A stretch of DNA of 64,000 bases, taken from contig NC_088314.1 in assembly GCF_910592395.1 (NCBI RefSeq), positions 10,354,001 through 10,418,000 on the forward strand, in the 5' to 3' direction. Source of the stretch: Lineus longissimus (Eukaryota > Nemertea > Pilidiophora > Heteronemertea > Lineidae). The notes beneath the pieces are model-generated. The model was not told the origin of the DNA. It worked only from the letters and a program-made list of their open reading frames with translations, and ran no database searches. Made by a program: the position numbers and the translations under genes. How positions within the stretch are numbered: the stretch's first letter is position 1; every line of letters starts with the position of its first letter. This document shows, one piece after another, positions 42,001 through 55,010 of this stretch.

Positions 42001-45000
42001 CCTGGGACATTTTAAACTTCTATACTGATCAGAAATGCTAAGGTTCACACGCTGATTGCCAGCTCACCTGAGGTCTAGTGAGAAGTTTCGGGGATAGACT
42101 GGGTACAGTGTGAGGTCAGATGATGACCGATAGCGTAGTTGATATCAGACTAGGCCTAAAAACAGAGAACGAAACCTTTTTTAAATATTGGCTTTTGCTA
42201 GTCAAAGGTGCTTTTGCAAAAAGTGAAATTTTCCTATAAAAACTTCATACAAATTGACCGCGAACAGAATTTGGCGACTTTCGATTGGCCGCCAAACCCT
42301 TTACTACATACCCTGTTCAACATGCTCGACCACTCTGAGTGCCTTCCTAGCGGAGAAGCCTCCCATACTGACATGGTCCTCTTGTCCAGCACTGGTCGAT
42401 AAGGAGTCCACAGACGCTGGGTGACACAAAACCTTGTTCTCGGAGACTGGAAAAGGAGAGAATGGCATAGCTGAGACAAGTCCACCATTGAATATTCATA
42501 GGTTGGAGGTTCCAGACCTATCAATTAGACGTGAGTATGTTTTTAACTAGAAATACAGTGATTGCGAGCAATCACTCATGATACCCCCGCCGTGGGAGTA
42601 TAGCAGTGGTCGTGGCTAGGTGAAAAGATGTTTTTGAGGCTAGAGGTGATTTTTTTCATGGGCGAGAGTTTTTGCAAGCAAAGGTTGTGAATGAGTACAG
42701 AGAGTGGATTGATATTAGTATGACCAAAAATCTACAAGGCTCGCTTATATATTTTTGGTATTTTATTTTGTTAACACAAAAGTTTTTTGCAAAATACAGG
42801 GCCCTGGATGGGCATGATACCATTCGCCATTGTTTGAATAAATTCTTTTGGCTGCTTTTATTTAGCCATACCAGGTTGCCGATGGTTGGTATTGAAAATG
42901 GTCGTCGCCACTTATCCAATATGGCCGCCAGGGGCAGAGAGCTTCCCTAGAAATATCGGATCAATGGGCGCACTGGTTCTCTTTTAAATGAGCGGAAACG
43001 AAAATCAAGATGGCTGCCCCTGGCGGCCATATTGGATAAGTGGCGACGACCATTTTCAATACCAACCATCGGCAACCTGGTACGAACTTTCCCTAGAAAT
43101 ATCGGATCAATGGGTGCACTGGTTCTCTTTTAAATGAGCGGAAACGAAAATCAAGATGGCTGCCCCTGGCGGCCATATTGGATAAGTGGCGACGACCATT
43201 TTCAATACCAACCATCGGCAACCTGGTACGAACCTTCCCTAGAAATATCGGATCAATCGGCGCACTGGTTCTCTTTTAAATGAGCGGAAACGAAAATCAA
43301 GATGGCTGCCCCTGGCGGCCATATTGGATAAGTGGCGACGACCATTTTCAATACCAACCATCGGCAACCTGGTACGAACCTTCCCTAGAAATATGAGATG
43401 AATGGGTGCCCTGGTTCTCTTTTAAATGAGCGGAAATGAAAATGGGCGTCGCCACAAAAATCAAGATGGCAGCCCTAGAAGCCATATTGGATGCGTGACG
43501 ACATTGAATACCATACCATGCGACCTCCCACTCATGGTGAGTTTCCACAATAAAAACATATTTGTTCCATGCAGCGGTTTTCATTCAATCACTCCGGACA
43601 GACGGACGGACGGCCCGACGCACGGGCCGGACGCAGGCACGGACGCACGGACGAGTGCAAAACAGTATACCCCCACCAACTCGTTGGCGGGGGTATAAAT
43701 ATCAAGTGCATATTTGGAGAGGTATTGAAAAGATATTTGATGTTGCAAGCCTACAGATATAAAGAAATTATTTGATGAAAAAATGAATTTTGAATTTTGG
43801 TAATTTGGCAATAGGGGGGAGTGGAAATATCAACGTCTGTCCAATTTGTCGATTATCAAAAAATTTCCGTGGTCAACTACCAGTTTACTTTTCAGCATTT
43901 ACTTGCCCGACTGTCCAGAATATCATATCAAAATTTCAGATTCACAACCCCACGCAGTATTTGATGCGACGTGGTCAAACATTGACAATTTAACTGCTAA
44001 AATGTAGTAAATGGTGGTCTTGTCTCAGCTACAGCGAAACAAAGGTAAAAGTGATTGTGTTTGGTAGACCCTGTTTGAGTGCAAAAGTGCTCACTGATTT
44101 CTTGCCATGTTAGAATTAAAAGATTAAGGAGATGAGCTTTATAAGGAATAGTACCTACCACCAGAAGTATGTGTGGGTGTGTGTGGGGGGGGGGGGGGTT
44201 TAAGGTACCAAACTGCCCTGGTGTGTGGCATGAAATCTAGAACACTTTTCCACATTGAGAGGCCCGCCTGTTCTTACCAAGAGCAGCTGACGTGCAATGT
44301 GCTATCATAAACCCCGAGTTGAGACCTCCTTTGCTGACCAAGAAAGCTGGCATCTTCGGTGTTTCATCATAGTTAGGGTTTTCTATAAATGAAGAGAGTG
44401 AAATGAACACGGTGATGAACAAAACTCAACCATAATTTCTATTTACAATAATGCATGGCATAATATTATATGATTTAAAGGGGTAAACCATTCGCATTTA
44501 CCGGACAAGTGGGGCAGCATCAAATTTAAATTCAGTTACATGTATACACACTGCCTTGGTGCAGTTATCATTTATATTCAATCATTCATTCGGTACACAT
44601 TTGGAAAATTTTCAAATTCAATTATTATTTATTACAAAACAGTGTTTTATTTATGGCTATTTATTGCTGCATACTGTTCTCTCACCTTGAGGAGACCGAG
44701 AACGGTTCTAACCAGCCCCTTCAAAATCTAATTCTGCAGCGCCTTCATGTTATCCTATTCAGCATGGTTCAAATATTTCTGGGTTTTCAAAGGCCAGTGA
44801 CAGTGAGATCCATTATATACATGTTGTTCAATCCCCCCCCCCCCCCCAGACGTCACCGGATATATGTTTTTCGGGTAGATCTGGGCGAGAATTGGTGTTC
44901 TGCCCCCCCCCCCCCCGAGAGCCTACTACCCCCCAGTTGCTATTCACGGAGTCCGATGCATGGTATGCACCAATGCTAGAGGTAGCAACAACCGTATAGC

Positions 45001-48000
45001 TACACACTTTATAGACTCTGCACGAACTTAAGATTGACTGATGAAATAGGAAATCTTGGATAACTAACCTGGTAAGCTTCTATTGCTGTACGCTGGGTTC
45101 ATTAACCTTTCTAGTCTCCTTTCACTGATGTTTGCCAACTCGTGGATTCCAATGGCCAAATAATCCAAGACCTAGCACGAACAAAATCAGTTAAGGTTAG
45201 TTGTATAATACCTCCTTTATTTAATTTCTTTGCTATTGCTAAAATGTTGAATGCATGTACTTTTACTTTTTGTCATTTTGCCCCCTTACTGTTCTCCAGG
45301 CCATGAAATGATAACAGTTCTTCATGGGGTCAAAAGCAGCCAAGATGAAATACAGTAAGGCTTTGTATTCAGTTTACGCACCAGTTATATTAGTTCAAAT
45401 AAAAAGTTACACAGTTATGAATAAATACATTTTTTTTGTTCTTTTACAGAGTTTGACAAAAAAGATTGGAATTTAGCCAAAAGGCCTAATTCACACAAAT
45501 GGCCCACAAAATCTGAAAAATGTAATAATAATGTCCCAAACTATTTACTTTCATGAGAAAATACCATATTCTAGAGTATGTAATTGTTTTGTACATGTGC
45601 ATTTTTTTTTGTCAGGAGGACACCTACACCTGAAATAATGAGAATTTTTTTTTCGGCGGCCATCCTGGATCACATGACCTTGAAATTTGAGATAATAAGT
45701 GAGGGACCACAGATACTAAAAGAGGGGCCACAGATAATAAGTGAGGGGTCACAGATAATAAGTGAGGGGTCACAGATAATAAGTGTTAGGCCACAGATAA
45801 TAAGTGGGGGCGGGGGGGGGCACAGATAATAAGTGAGGGGCCACAGATAATAAAAGAGGGACCACAGATAATAAGTGAGGAGCCACAGATAATAAGTGAG
45901 GGATCACAGATAATAAGTGAGTAGCCACAGATAATAAGTGATGAGCCACAGATAATAAGTGTGGGGCCACAGATAATAAGTGTGGGGCCACAGATAATAA
46001 GTGAGGAGCCACAGGTAATAAGTGAGGGGCCACAGATAATAAGTGAGGAGCCACAGGTAATAAGTGAGGAGTCACAGATAATAAGTGAGGGGTCACAGAT
46101 ACTAAAAGAGGGACCATAGATAATAAGTGAGGAGCCACAGATAATAATAAGTGAGGGGTCACAGATAATAAGTGAGGAGCCACAGATGATAAGTGAGGGG
46201 CCACAGATAATAAGTGAGGGGCCACAGATAATAAGTGAGGGGCCACAGATAATAAGTGAGGAACCACAGATAATAAGTGAGGAACCACAGATAATAAGTG
46301 AGGGGTCACAGATAATAAGTGAGGGGTCACAGATAATAAGTGAGTAGCCACAGATAATAAGTGATGAGCCACAGATAATAAGTGTGGGGCCACAGATAAT
46401 AAGTGTGGGGCCACAGATAATAAGTGAGGAGCCACAGGTAATAAGTGAGGGGCCACAGATAATAAGTGAGGAGCCACAGGTAATAAGTGAGGAGTCACAG
46501 ATAATAAGTGAGGGGTCACAGATAATAAGTGAGGGGCCACAGATACTAAAAGAGGGACCATAGATAATAAGTGAGGAGCCACAGATAATAATAAGTGAGG
46601 GGTCACAGATAATAAGTGAGGAGCCACAGATAATAAGTGAGGGGCCACAGATAATAAGTGAGGGGCCACAGATAATAAGTGAGGGGCCACAGATAATAAG
46701 TGAGGAACCACAGATAATAAGTGAGGGGCCACAGATAATAAGTGAGGGGCCACAGATAATAAGTGAGGGGCCACAGATAATAAGTGAGGAACCACAGATA
46801 ATAAGTGAGGAACCACAGATAATAAGTGAGGGGTCACAGATAATAAGTGAGGGGTCACAGATAATAAGTGTGTGTGGGAGAGGTGCCACAGATAATTCTT
46901 GAAAAAAAAAGTTATAATGTCCCTTCCCTTCCACCGTACAAAGGTGCCTGCAATAGGGTTCCATTTAGAAACTCGCGTATGACTTGTTGATGATGCTTGA
47001 TACGGACTGGAGGCTCAGGACCAGGCATTTAATATTGCATTGCTCTTAAATGATACTTTGTAACTGTTGTTGTTCATGCATAGTCCCCCAAAATCGATTT
47101 AGCTTTCATATTCTTGACAATGATTAGGATCGACTATGGTGATGCTCGTACTGTCAGTGATTACGATGTTACAGTGCTCAACAGTGACAACTTACCTTGG
47201 CAGGGTACTCTCCATGGAAGTTTCCAGCCGAAATGATCTCATTGCGATCCGGAAATACTAGCTATACACATGTGTTAGGGAAATATACGCCGTTATAAAA
47301 CAAATTCAAAATTCGGCACGTGATATTGTAGGTAAGAGCATAGGCCCCTGAATGCTAATTAGCGGGATTATCGGGCTAAACAATGGGATTAGCTAGGAAA
47401 AAATATATAGGGAGTTAAAAAACAAAGGTAGGCAAGCGAGGACCAGATTTGAAGCGAGACACCTCCACTTCGGACCTCTCGTACGACCAGAAAACGCCGA
47501 GAAACAGAATATTTTTTGCCCACCACGCCATCTATAACACTCCAATTTTTAATCCCATGCCTTCTGTCAGCCATCAATCGCATATTAACAACATTGTCGG
47601 CATCGTTTAATGGTGGTGAAAGCGAATAAATTCAGAAAACTCTCCGCCCACCATCCCCCTCCTTGGTAACCTAATCAAAATGACGCCAGCATCGCACCGC
47701 AGTGAAGGGAATCCCGCGCGCTGATTGGCTTTTCGCTTGTAAACAGCGACCTGGCAGAATTATGTGTTTATTTCTAGCCAATCAGCGCACGGGATTCCAT
47801 TCACTGCGAGTTCAGGTTACCAAGGAGGGGGATGGTCGGCGGTAACCGGAAAAACGCCGACCGACCGACCGACCGACCGACCGACCGACTGACCTGCCAA
47901 CCTACCGTCATATGCAGTATCCCTTTCGCTTCTCTATAGCACATGTATCTGTGTAGTGCCCAGCGCAATGGACATGATGGAGTCCGACATGTCGGACAGC

Positions 48001-51000
48001 AGCAGGTCATGTGAAATGAAATTGTAAACAAGCGCACGTGCGCTGTTCAAATGACAACAAATGCATATTTCGCGTTGCAGTTCATGCATTGCATCGGTCG
48101 AAACACTCGAGTAGAAAAACTACAGTGCATAGATTAGGCCCAAATCATGTTTTTATATCCACCGACCATGTAGACAAAGCATATCTTTAGAGTATCGTTA
48201 TCAGTTCCTTACCGCGTGGGCTGTCAGACACGTCGGACTCCATCACGTCAATTGCGCTGGGCACTACACAGATACATGTGCTATAGAAAGCGAAAGGGAT
48301 ACTGTATATGACGGTAGGTTCGCAGGTCAGTCGGTCAGTCGGTCGGTCGGTCGGTCGGCGTTTTTCCGGTTACCATGGTCGGCGGAGAGTTTTCTGAATT
48401 TATTCGCTTTCACCACCATCAAACGATGCCGACAATGTTGTTAATATGCGATTGATGGCTGACAGAAGGCATGGGATTAAAAATTGAAGTGTTATAGATG
48501 GCGTGGTGGGCAAGAAATATTCTGTTTCTCGGCGTTTTCTGGTCGTACGAGAGGTCCGAAGTGGAGGTGTCTCTCGCTTCAAATCTGGTCCTCGCTTGCC
48601 TATAAGGTATACCTTTGTTTTTTAACTCCCAATATATTATTTCCTAGCTAATCCCATTGTTTAGCCCGATAATCCCGCTAATTAGCATTCAGGGGCCTAT
48701 GGTAAGAGTGTGCAGTCAGAGCTCTCAGTCTCAATCAAATAGGCCAATATCTGGACTCCAGTTTACTCCCCTTTGCACACGTTTGTGCCGTTTATTTATC
48801 TTGCCCAAGTGTTCAGCTGTCATCTAACCTAATTTGCTCTGAGAAAATACCTATCATTTGATACTTTGTTCCCAAAATGTCGTTATAAAGTGGGTTTTTG
48901 TGGATTCCAATGCACTGCACTGCGTATGGCTCATGGATGGACACTTTGGCGGCATGTTATGGAACAAAGTATCAAATGAAAGGTCTCTGAGCTATTTTAA
49001 ATTAGCATTTGACGTCATCTTTGCCTGTACTCGGCGGCAGTGAAAGTCCGGGAAATCGAGAATAACGTGTTTCACCTCTGCCTGGTTAACCCGAAACTTG
49101 ATCCTTGTTTCTTCGGAGATGGAATTTTAGATTTTGTCGCGTCAGAATTAGCGGAATCACCCTGAACAAACGCATATATTCACAGTTGAAAGCTTCCATC
49201 TCTACAAGACTTTTGGGGCCCAAAAAGTGACTAAATCATCAACAGCACGCGAGTAAATAAGTAGACGTTTTATACATGTACTTTATGAAGACGTGCATGC
49301 ACATTTTTGTTCGTTGTCAATCGCAATTGTGTTGTTCATAGACTGAAACGTTCTACTTGATCAGAACTGTAAAAGGATACAGGATTATCTGTGGCGCTGT
49401 TCATCTCTGTGGTGAGGGTGCTCCTGACAAACTCAATTGTGTCATTAACAATCCCGTGCACCTGGGGGCAGCATCTGATGGTGTACGCATCCTGGGCGAG
49501 AAACTTGACCCTTTTCCTATGATCAGTCGCAATTTCTGAGGGATGCATCTCCGATGGGAGTACCGAGCGGAATCGACGGGCTACCTCAATCTGGCCTTTG
49601 TGGGGACGGGCCGCGTGGACGGCTGGAATTGAGGAATAGGTTTCATTTGTCATACAACTTTACAAGGCACCGTTAGATACGATAATGGAGTTCTACCAAT
49701 GGACATGAGCTGTCACACGCAAATGGAATTCGTCTTATTCCCAAGATGGCTTTGGGTTGTTGTGGAACCCCAACTGGCCATTGTTGCTGGCGATCAGGTT
49801 CAGTCGACTCTTGGTATCAAACGTTAATGGGAATTCTAATGTGATGTAGGTAGAAAGCGGAACAGCCTGCAAGAGACCGAGTGCCCTCTCTAAAACCGGA
49901 GGAACTGATCTTACCAGCATCGAAACCGTACACACACAGGTGACAACAGAGAAGCGATGTTAATTTGAAACATCCATCTTAGTTTGTATAAGGTCGAGGG
50001 CCATATCTAAAAATAGGCTTGGATTTTGAATTTGTGACAATATTGCGGGTGCAGAATAAAAATGCTGTTGTCGTGATCACTATAAGGTGGCTACACAATT
50101 TATATCCCTGAATGCGCGCGTAAGTTGCGCGCAGCCTACATGCTACCCTGCGCACAGGATACGCAAATGCGCAACCTTAGCGCGTGTTGCGCGTATGTTA
50201 TCTATCTTGTTTAAATTTAGGAAGTGACTATTTGGCAAGCCTGGCTTACCAAACAGCGCCTTTTTGCTGCCCAAGATGGAGAGCCGAACTCATGCATATT
50301 CAACCATCCAGGAGCTCATTATCATTCGTGGCAACACGGTCAGCAACCAAGGTCAGCAACACTGGAGTTACAGTGAAACGCCTTTAGAAATGCACACTAA
50401 TGCATTTAACATGCATGCTTATCAGTTAAATCACGTTTATAACATTTTTGGAAATCCATACAATCATGTACATGTACATGCTTCTTCATGGATTATTGAC
50501 CCGAGTTTAGTAACAGAAATTGAATCGAGAGCGGGAAGTCGGCCATTGTTAAATATGCGCATATAAATTCGAATATGACGTCACTGCTCTCTGATTGGCC
50601 AACATGTTGTAACCTCTCCGGCTCGCCAAAGAGGGTAGTATTTTTGCCCTGTTTGGCAAGCCCGGCTTGCCGAACAGAGTTGATTTTTAGTGCTGTTTGG
50701 CAAGCGGCTCTCCAAGCAGGGCAAAAAAGATGCCTGTTCGGCGAGCCGCTTGCCAAATAGACCCGGCCTTAAATTTAACACTTTTCAAAAATAAGGCCTA
50801 CTGGAAACTAATCTTATTTTCACGTTTCATACTAAAACTGCATATCAATGGAATCAATGATCACGGTAGTTCACCATAGTCAGAACAGAAGTGAAGGCCA
50901 AAACAGCGAATACTAGTATCATGAAATTGTTGTCTCAAACTCATTTGTGCCATATGTTTGTTTCTCTAATAACCGATCTCATATAAGACAGAAAGTTGAA

Positions 51001-54000
51001 TTTAATTAAATTTGCCCCATGTGTTGCACCTACGTCATGAGTGATGTCGTGTGAATTTTCGCTCATTTGGTGTATTCCCAATCGTGAAACTTGGGATCAA
51101 ATCGCGGCCATAGATTGCTCATATTTGACCCAAATTTCTTGAAGTGGACCCATTTATAAATACCCTAACTGGGGTTATTAAAATGTACTCGATCATTTCT
51201 TTCGCTCAGCTGTAAGCTTATATGGTCTTTACCATGTTTACCTGAGGGTACATGTAGAGTATATGTGTCAAATCATCGCGATTGCCCCTTGTTGGGTACG
51301 TAGCGCGTAACATACCCGTAAGCCGTACGTTACTGTGATGTGATCACTTAATTCATCACAAAGACATTTTCACACTGCCCCCGAAACGTTGCCACAAAAA
51401 AACTGCTTTTTTGGATTAGGCCCACGGCCTATTCTCTGTCAAGTCAAGTCTGAAGGGGCATAATTTTATGCTAATTGGACTCTCTACACTCACCACTATC
51501 AAAGGCTGTTGGGTTGCCTTTCAGGACCTCCATGGTTAACGCAGCTACAATATCTGCCTGTCTTGCAATGGATGATGCCCTTTCAACAGCTATCGAAGGC
51601 AATAGAGATGTTAAATTGGTGTGCAGCAACACATATACATGTATATCATCAAGTATGTATTAATCTATACTTGATACTGTTGGAATACTATTATTTCATG
51701 TTTCATTCAATTTTTTGCCTGGCAATTAACTGTTGTGGAAGAAAACGTATACAAGATGCATTGCTATGCTTTGCCGATTCCTTGTTGGGCCACCGATGAA
51801 AAGGTCATAGTAACCTATTTTTCAGATATAACTGGGTCAAATGCTATCTGGGTCATAACTCAAAGAAATTCCTTAATGTAGAATCATCATAAATGTCATA
51901 TAATATCATACATTCATCGTCACACTAACAGTTGTACGAACACTTTGGCCGTTCATGAATACACAATGAAACTTTGTATTGATAACTAACTGAAGGTAAG
52001 TTTTAATTTATACCTTATTTTACCCTGAACTTTTTTCTTTTTTGACACAATACCTTGATGATGCTCCATGCTTACTAGCTGAACATTTGGCCTGAAGATT
52101 TCTTAGCCAAGTACCATAAGGCATCACGCGGCCACTGCCGTGGGCCTAATTCTTAACGATTTTATTTGTGTTTTCCTCGAAAGGATTCTGCCGTGGCACG
52201 ATCATCGCCTCGGAATAAACTGATAGGTTTTAATTGTTCTATTAAGTATTAAGTATTAACCACCGATATAGGTGGCCAATGTGTAGCCACTATTAGCCAA
52301 TCCCGAGGCAGACTCACAAATGCAATGCATGAGTCTCCAGCTCTCCAGTGCTACCAAACTGCAAGCTAAATAACTATAGGCTTAGGTCTACCAAAGAACC
52401 ATTCTCCAAAGCAGCGATGATATTCAGCCTCATGACACTATCACTGCGCACGGAGTAAGCCTATGCCAAAAAACCGGGATCGGCGGCCTACTCAAAAACT
52501 GTGAATTCCTACCTTCTGCTCCAAGAGTTGTAATGAGTTGAGCACCGTTGATGAGAGCCAGACCCTGAAACAATAGCTAATACTACAAACCACTTTTTTG
52601 TGGCCGTATATGTTACCAAAAGCATCATTTTTCAGACTCTTCGTCCATTTATTTCTGCGAATGGGTGCATTTTCCATTAAGTTAAGCATCGCCCTTAAAG
52701 TTCGCGATTCTTCCACCTCTTGTGAAAGTCACAAACATATCAGGCTAACGAAAATAATGAAGGTAGTCATTACTATATGGATATCAAATATGTCGTAAAA
52801 CGCTACTCTGACTCTCTGCATTGACCTCTGATTGTTATGAAACAATCCATGGTCTAACACTCGTTCAATCACCGAAAAAGTAATGAAATATTACATTTCA
52901 GCTTTAACATTTCAGTTTCTGAGACTTGGTGCAAAATTCTACTTGCCAATACTGTCATTGACTGACATGAAAATTTGATGTGTCATAACCTTTCTACGAC
53001 ATTGTTTAGTGTAATGATTTTCATTTACCTCCTTTGCGGTTAGTTGTATTGGTTTCAAGTTGTGAGCTTTAAGAACCTGTAAAGTACCAAAAATCAACAC
53101 GTTTTACGGGACATCTGATGAGGTTGTCAATTAGATTAGTACTTGATCGTCTCCCACGATTGAAGCACAGAGGACGGATAATGATCAGTCATGTCTGCCA
53201 TGCTTAATTAAATGTCTTTATAATAATTTGATTTTATCTTATTCTCGGACGGTTGATGTCACATATGCATGTAACACGCCACAGCATGTCATCCTGAGAT
53301 TTAGCCGTTCTGACGGCAGATCAGGGGGAGTTTATCGGCGGTAAAGGATGGATAAACGCACGACGACGGTAGATCGGCATGTTTTCACTAGGGGTTTGAA
53401 ATATCGAATGTATTGAAAACCACTGATTATACGAGGATGCACCATGTCCGCATCGTGCCACGAACACGTGCGTGTGACGTCATTCTAAAATGGCAGATAT
53501 AACCATCCTGGCACCAGTGGTTTTCAATATACTCAGTCTCTCGATATTTTTTGTACATGCATGCACATGTATGACGTAGGAGTATCAAAAACCTGAATCT
53601 TAGGACGGGTGTAACAGGCGTCTCATCCGTCCTCTGTGCTGCCATCTTGTGAGACGATCGGGTAGATGTCAATATGAAGTACCGTATGAAGTAGAGATTT
53701 AGAAACTAAAACTTGTGAGTTCTTGAACTGACACCCGAGTCAGAATGGTTGGCTGATCAATAATTTCAGTACCGGCAAAAAGATATAAGGCTCGCTTATA
53801 TATTTTCGGTACCGGTATTACAACTTTATCATAAGCTTCCGACACAACCTTTTTCTTGCCTTTACACACGTGGTCCTGATCGCCTTTCCATTTTAGGCTG
53901 GACCTCGTTTTTCTCGACACTTTGAATGGTGTAAGACTGTCAATTCTCCATTTCCTTACTATAAAACAACTGAACTTACTTGTCCGGCTTCACCCCATTT

Positions 54001-54978
54001 AGTCTCGGGACTCCACATTTTTCCCTCCCCCATCATACCAAGAGCAAGGTGAGACATGGGGGCAAGATCTCCACTGGCACCTACAGTGCCCTTGTATGGA
54101 ACCCAGGGCAAACAGGATGCTGGAACGGAGAAAGAGAAACGTCCAAATCTAATTTAATGAATGGATACCGAACTGGAGGCATCTAGTTGTCTCACCAAAT
54201 ACCTTGGGGGTGAAGCTAAATATGCGGGTTTTTGGCAAAAAGACAGCTAAACCCGACCACCTCTTGCTGTTGAGTACTGATTGTAACAAGATGTCTAATA
54301 GATCTACGGTACCCATTCAGATAGAAGTAAACGCAGCCACCGCCAACCGTCGTTGTCTATCCAAGTTGTTAACCAACACAAGCCACCCTTCTTTTGATCA
54401 TTTAGGACCTACAGAAATGCTACATAGAATATGCATGGCGCTTTATTATGGAAACAACTTCAGAAACAGTGAAAAGTAATTTCCATTGAGCAATAACAGT
54501 TACATAATAAAGTCACCTTCATTCAAACGCTATTCGGACCTACAGTGGTAAAGAAAGGGAAACACCTTACCATTAAATGCATCAATAAACTGGTGCAAAG
54601 TTTCGGGTGAGATGCCGGAATGTCCCTTTGATAGGATATTAATCCGAAGTGCCAACAGCATGCGTGTTCTCTCTGGACTGAGAGGATGTCCGACGCCTGA
54701 AACATAATTCACATCAATAATCAAATATCGGGATGTTCGGGAAAAAACTGCCAGTCTTTGAAAATCACATTTTGAGTACATTTAATTTTAACTGTCTATT
54801 AGGCAAGGAAGCCAATCCTCTCATTACATGTACATAGAAATCAGACCTGAACTCGGATATTGATTACCTAAGTAGGTACAGTTTTGTGTTCGAAATTTAA
54901 TGGAAAATATTGTAATTTGGAGCACACTCCCCTAATTTTCTCAATATGAAATTTGGCACAAGTGATTTGCTATGTAAT

Positions 54979-55010
<32 letters not shown>

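Larger units (their letters stand above)
42473..44026. mobile_element. Unit E3, split by another insertion, in HAL intron
   Basis: Ends GAGACAAGTCCACC and GGTGGTCTTGTCTC, flanked by AGCT at 42469-42472 and 44027-44030 (4-bp duplication, as for the composite). The parts 42473-42540 and 43703-44026 match E1, and the middle is a foreign element. Confidence 0.85.

Noticed and set aside
45690-46890. Regular direct repeats considered as a CRISPR array
   Set aside because: Units are contiguous without unique spacers, in an animal gene intron. It is a minisatellite.
45770-46964. Two long overlapping minus-strand ORFs of 362 and 392 codons
   Set aside because: They are readings of the 21-bp minisatellite in different frames; the unit length is a multiple of three and lacks stops. 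No protein family.
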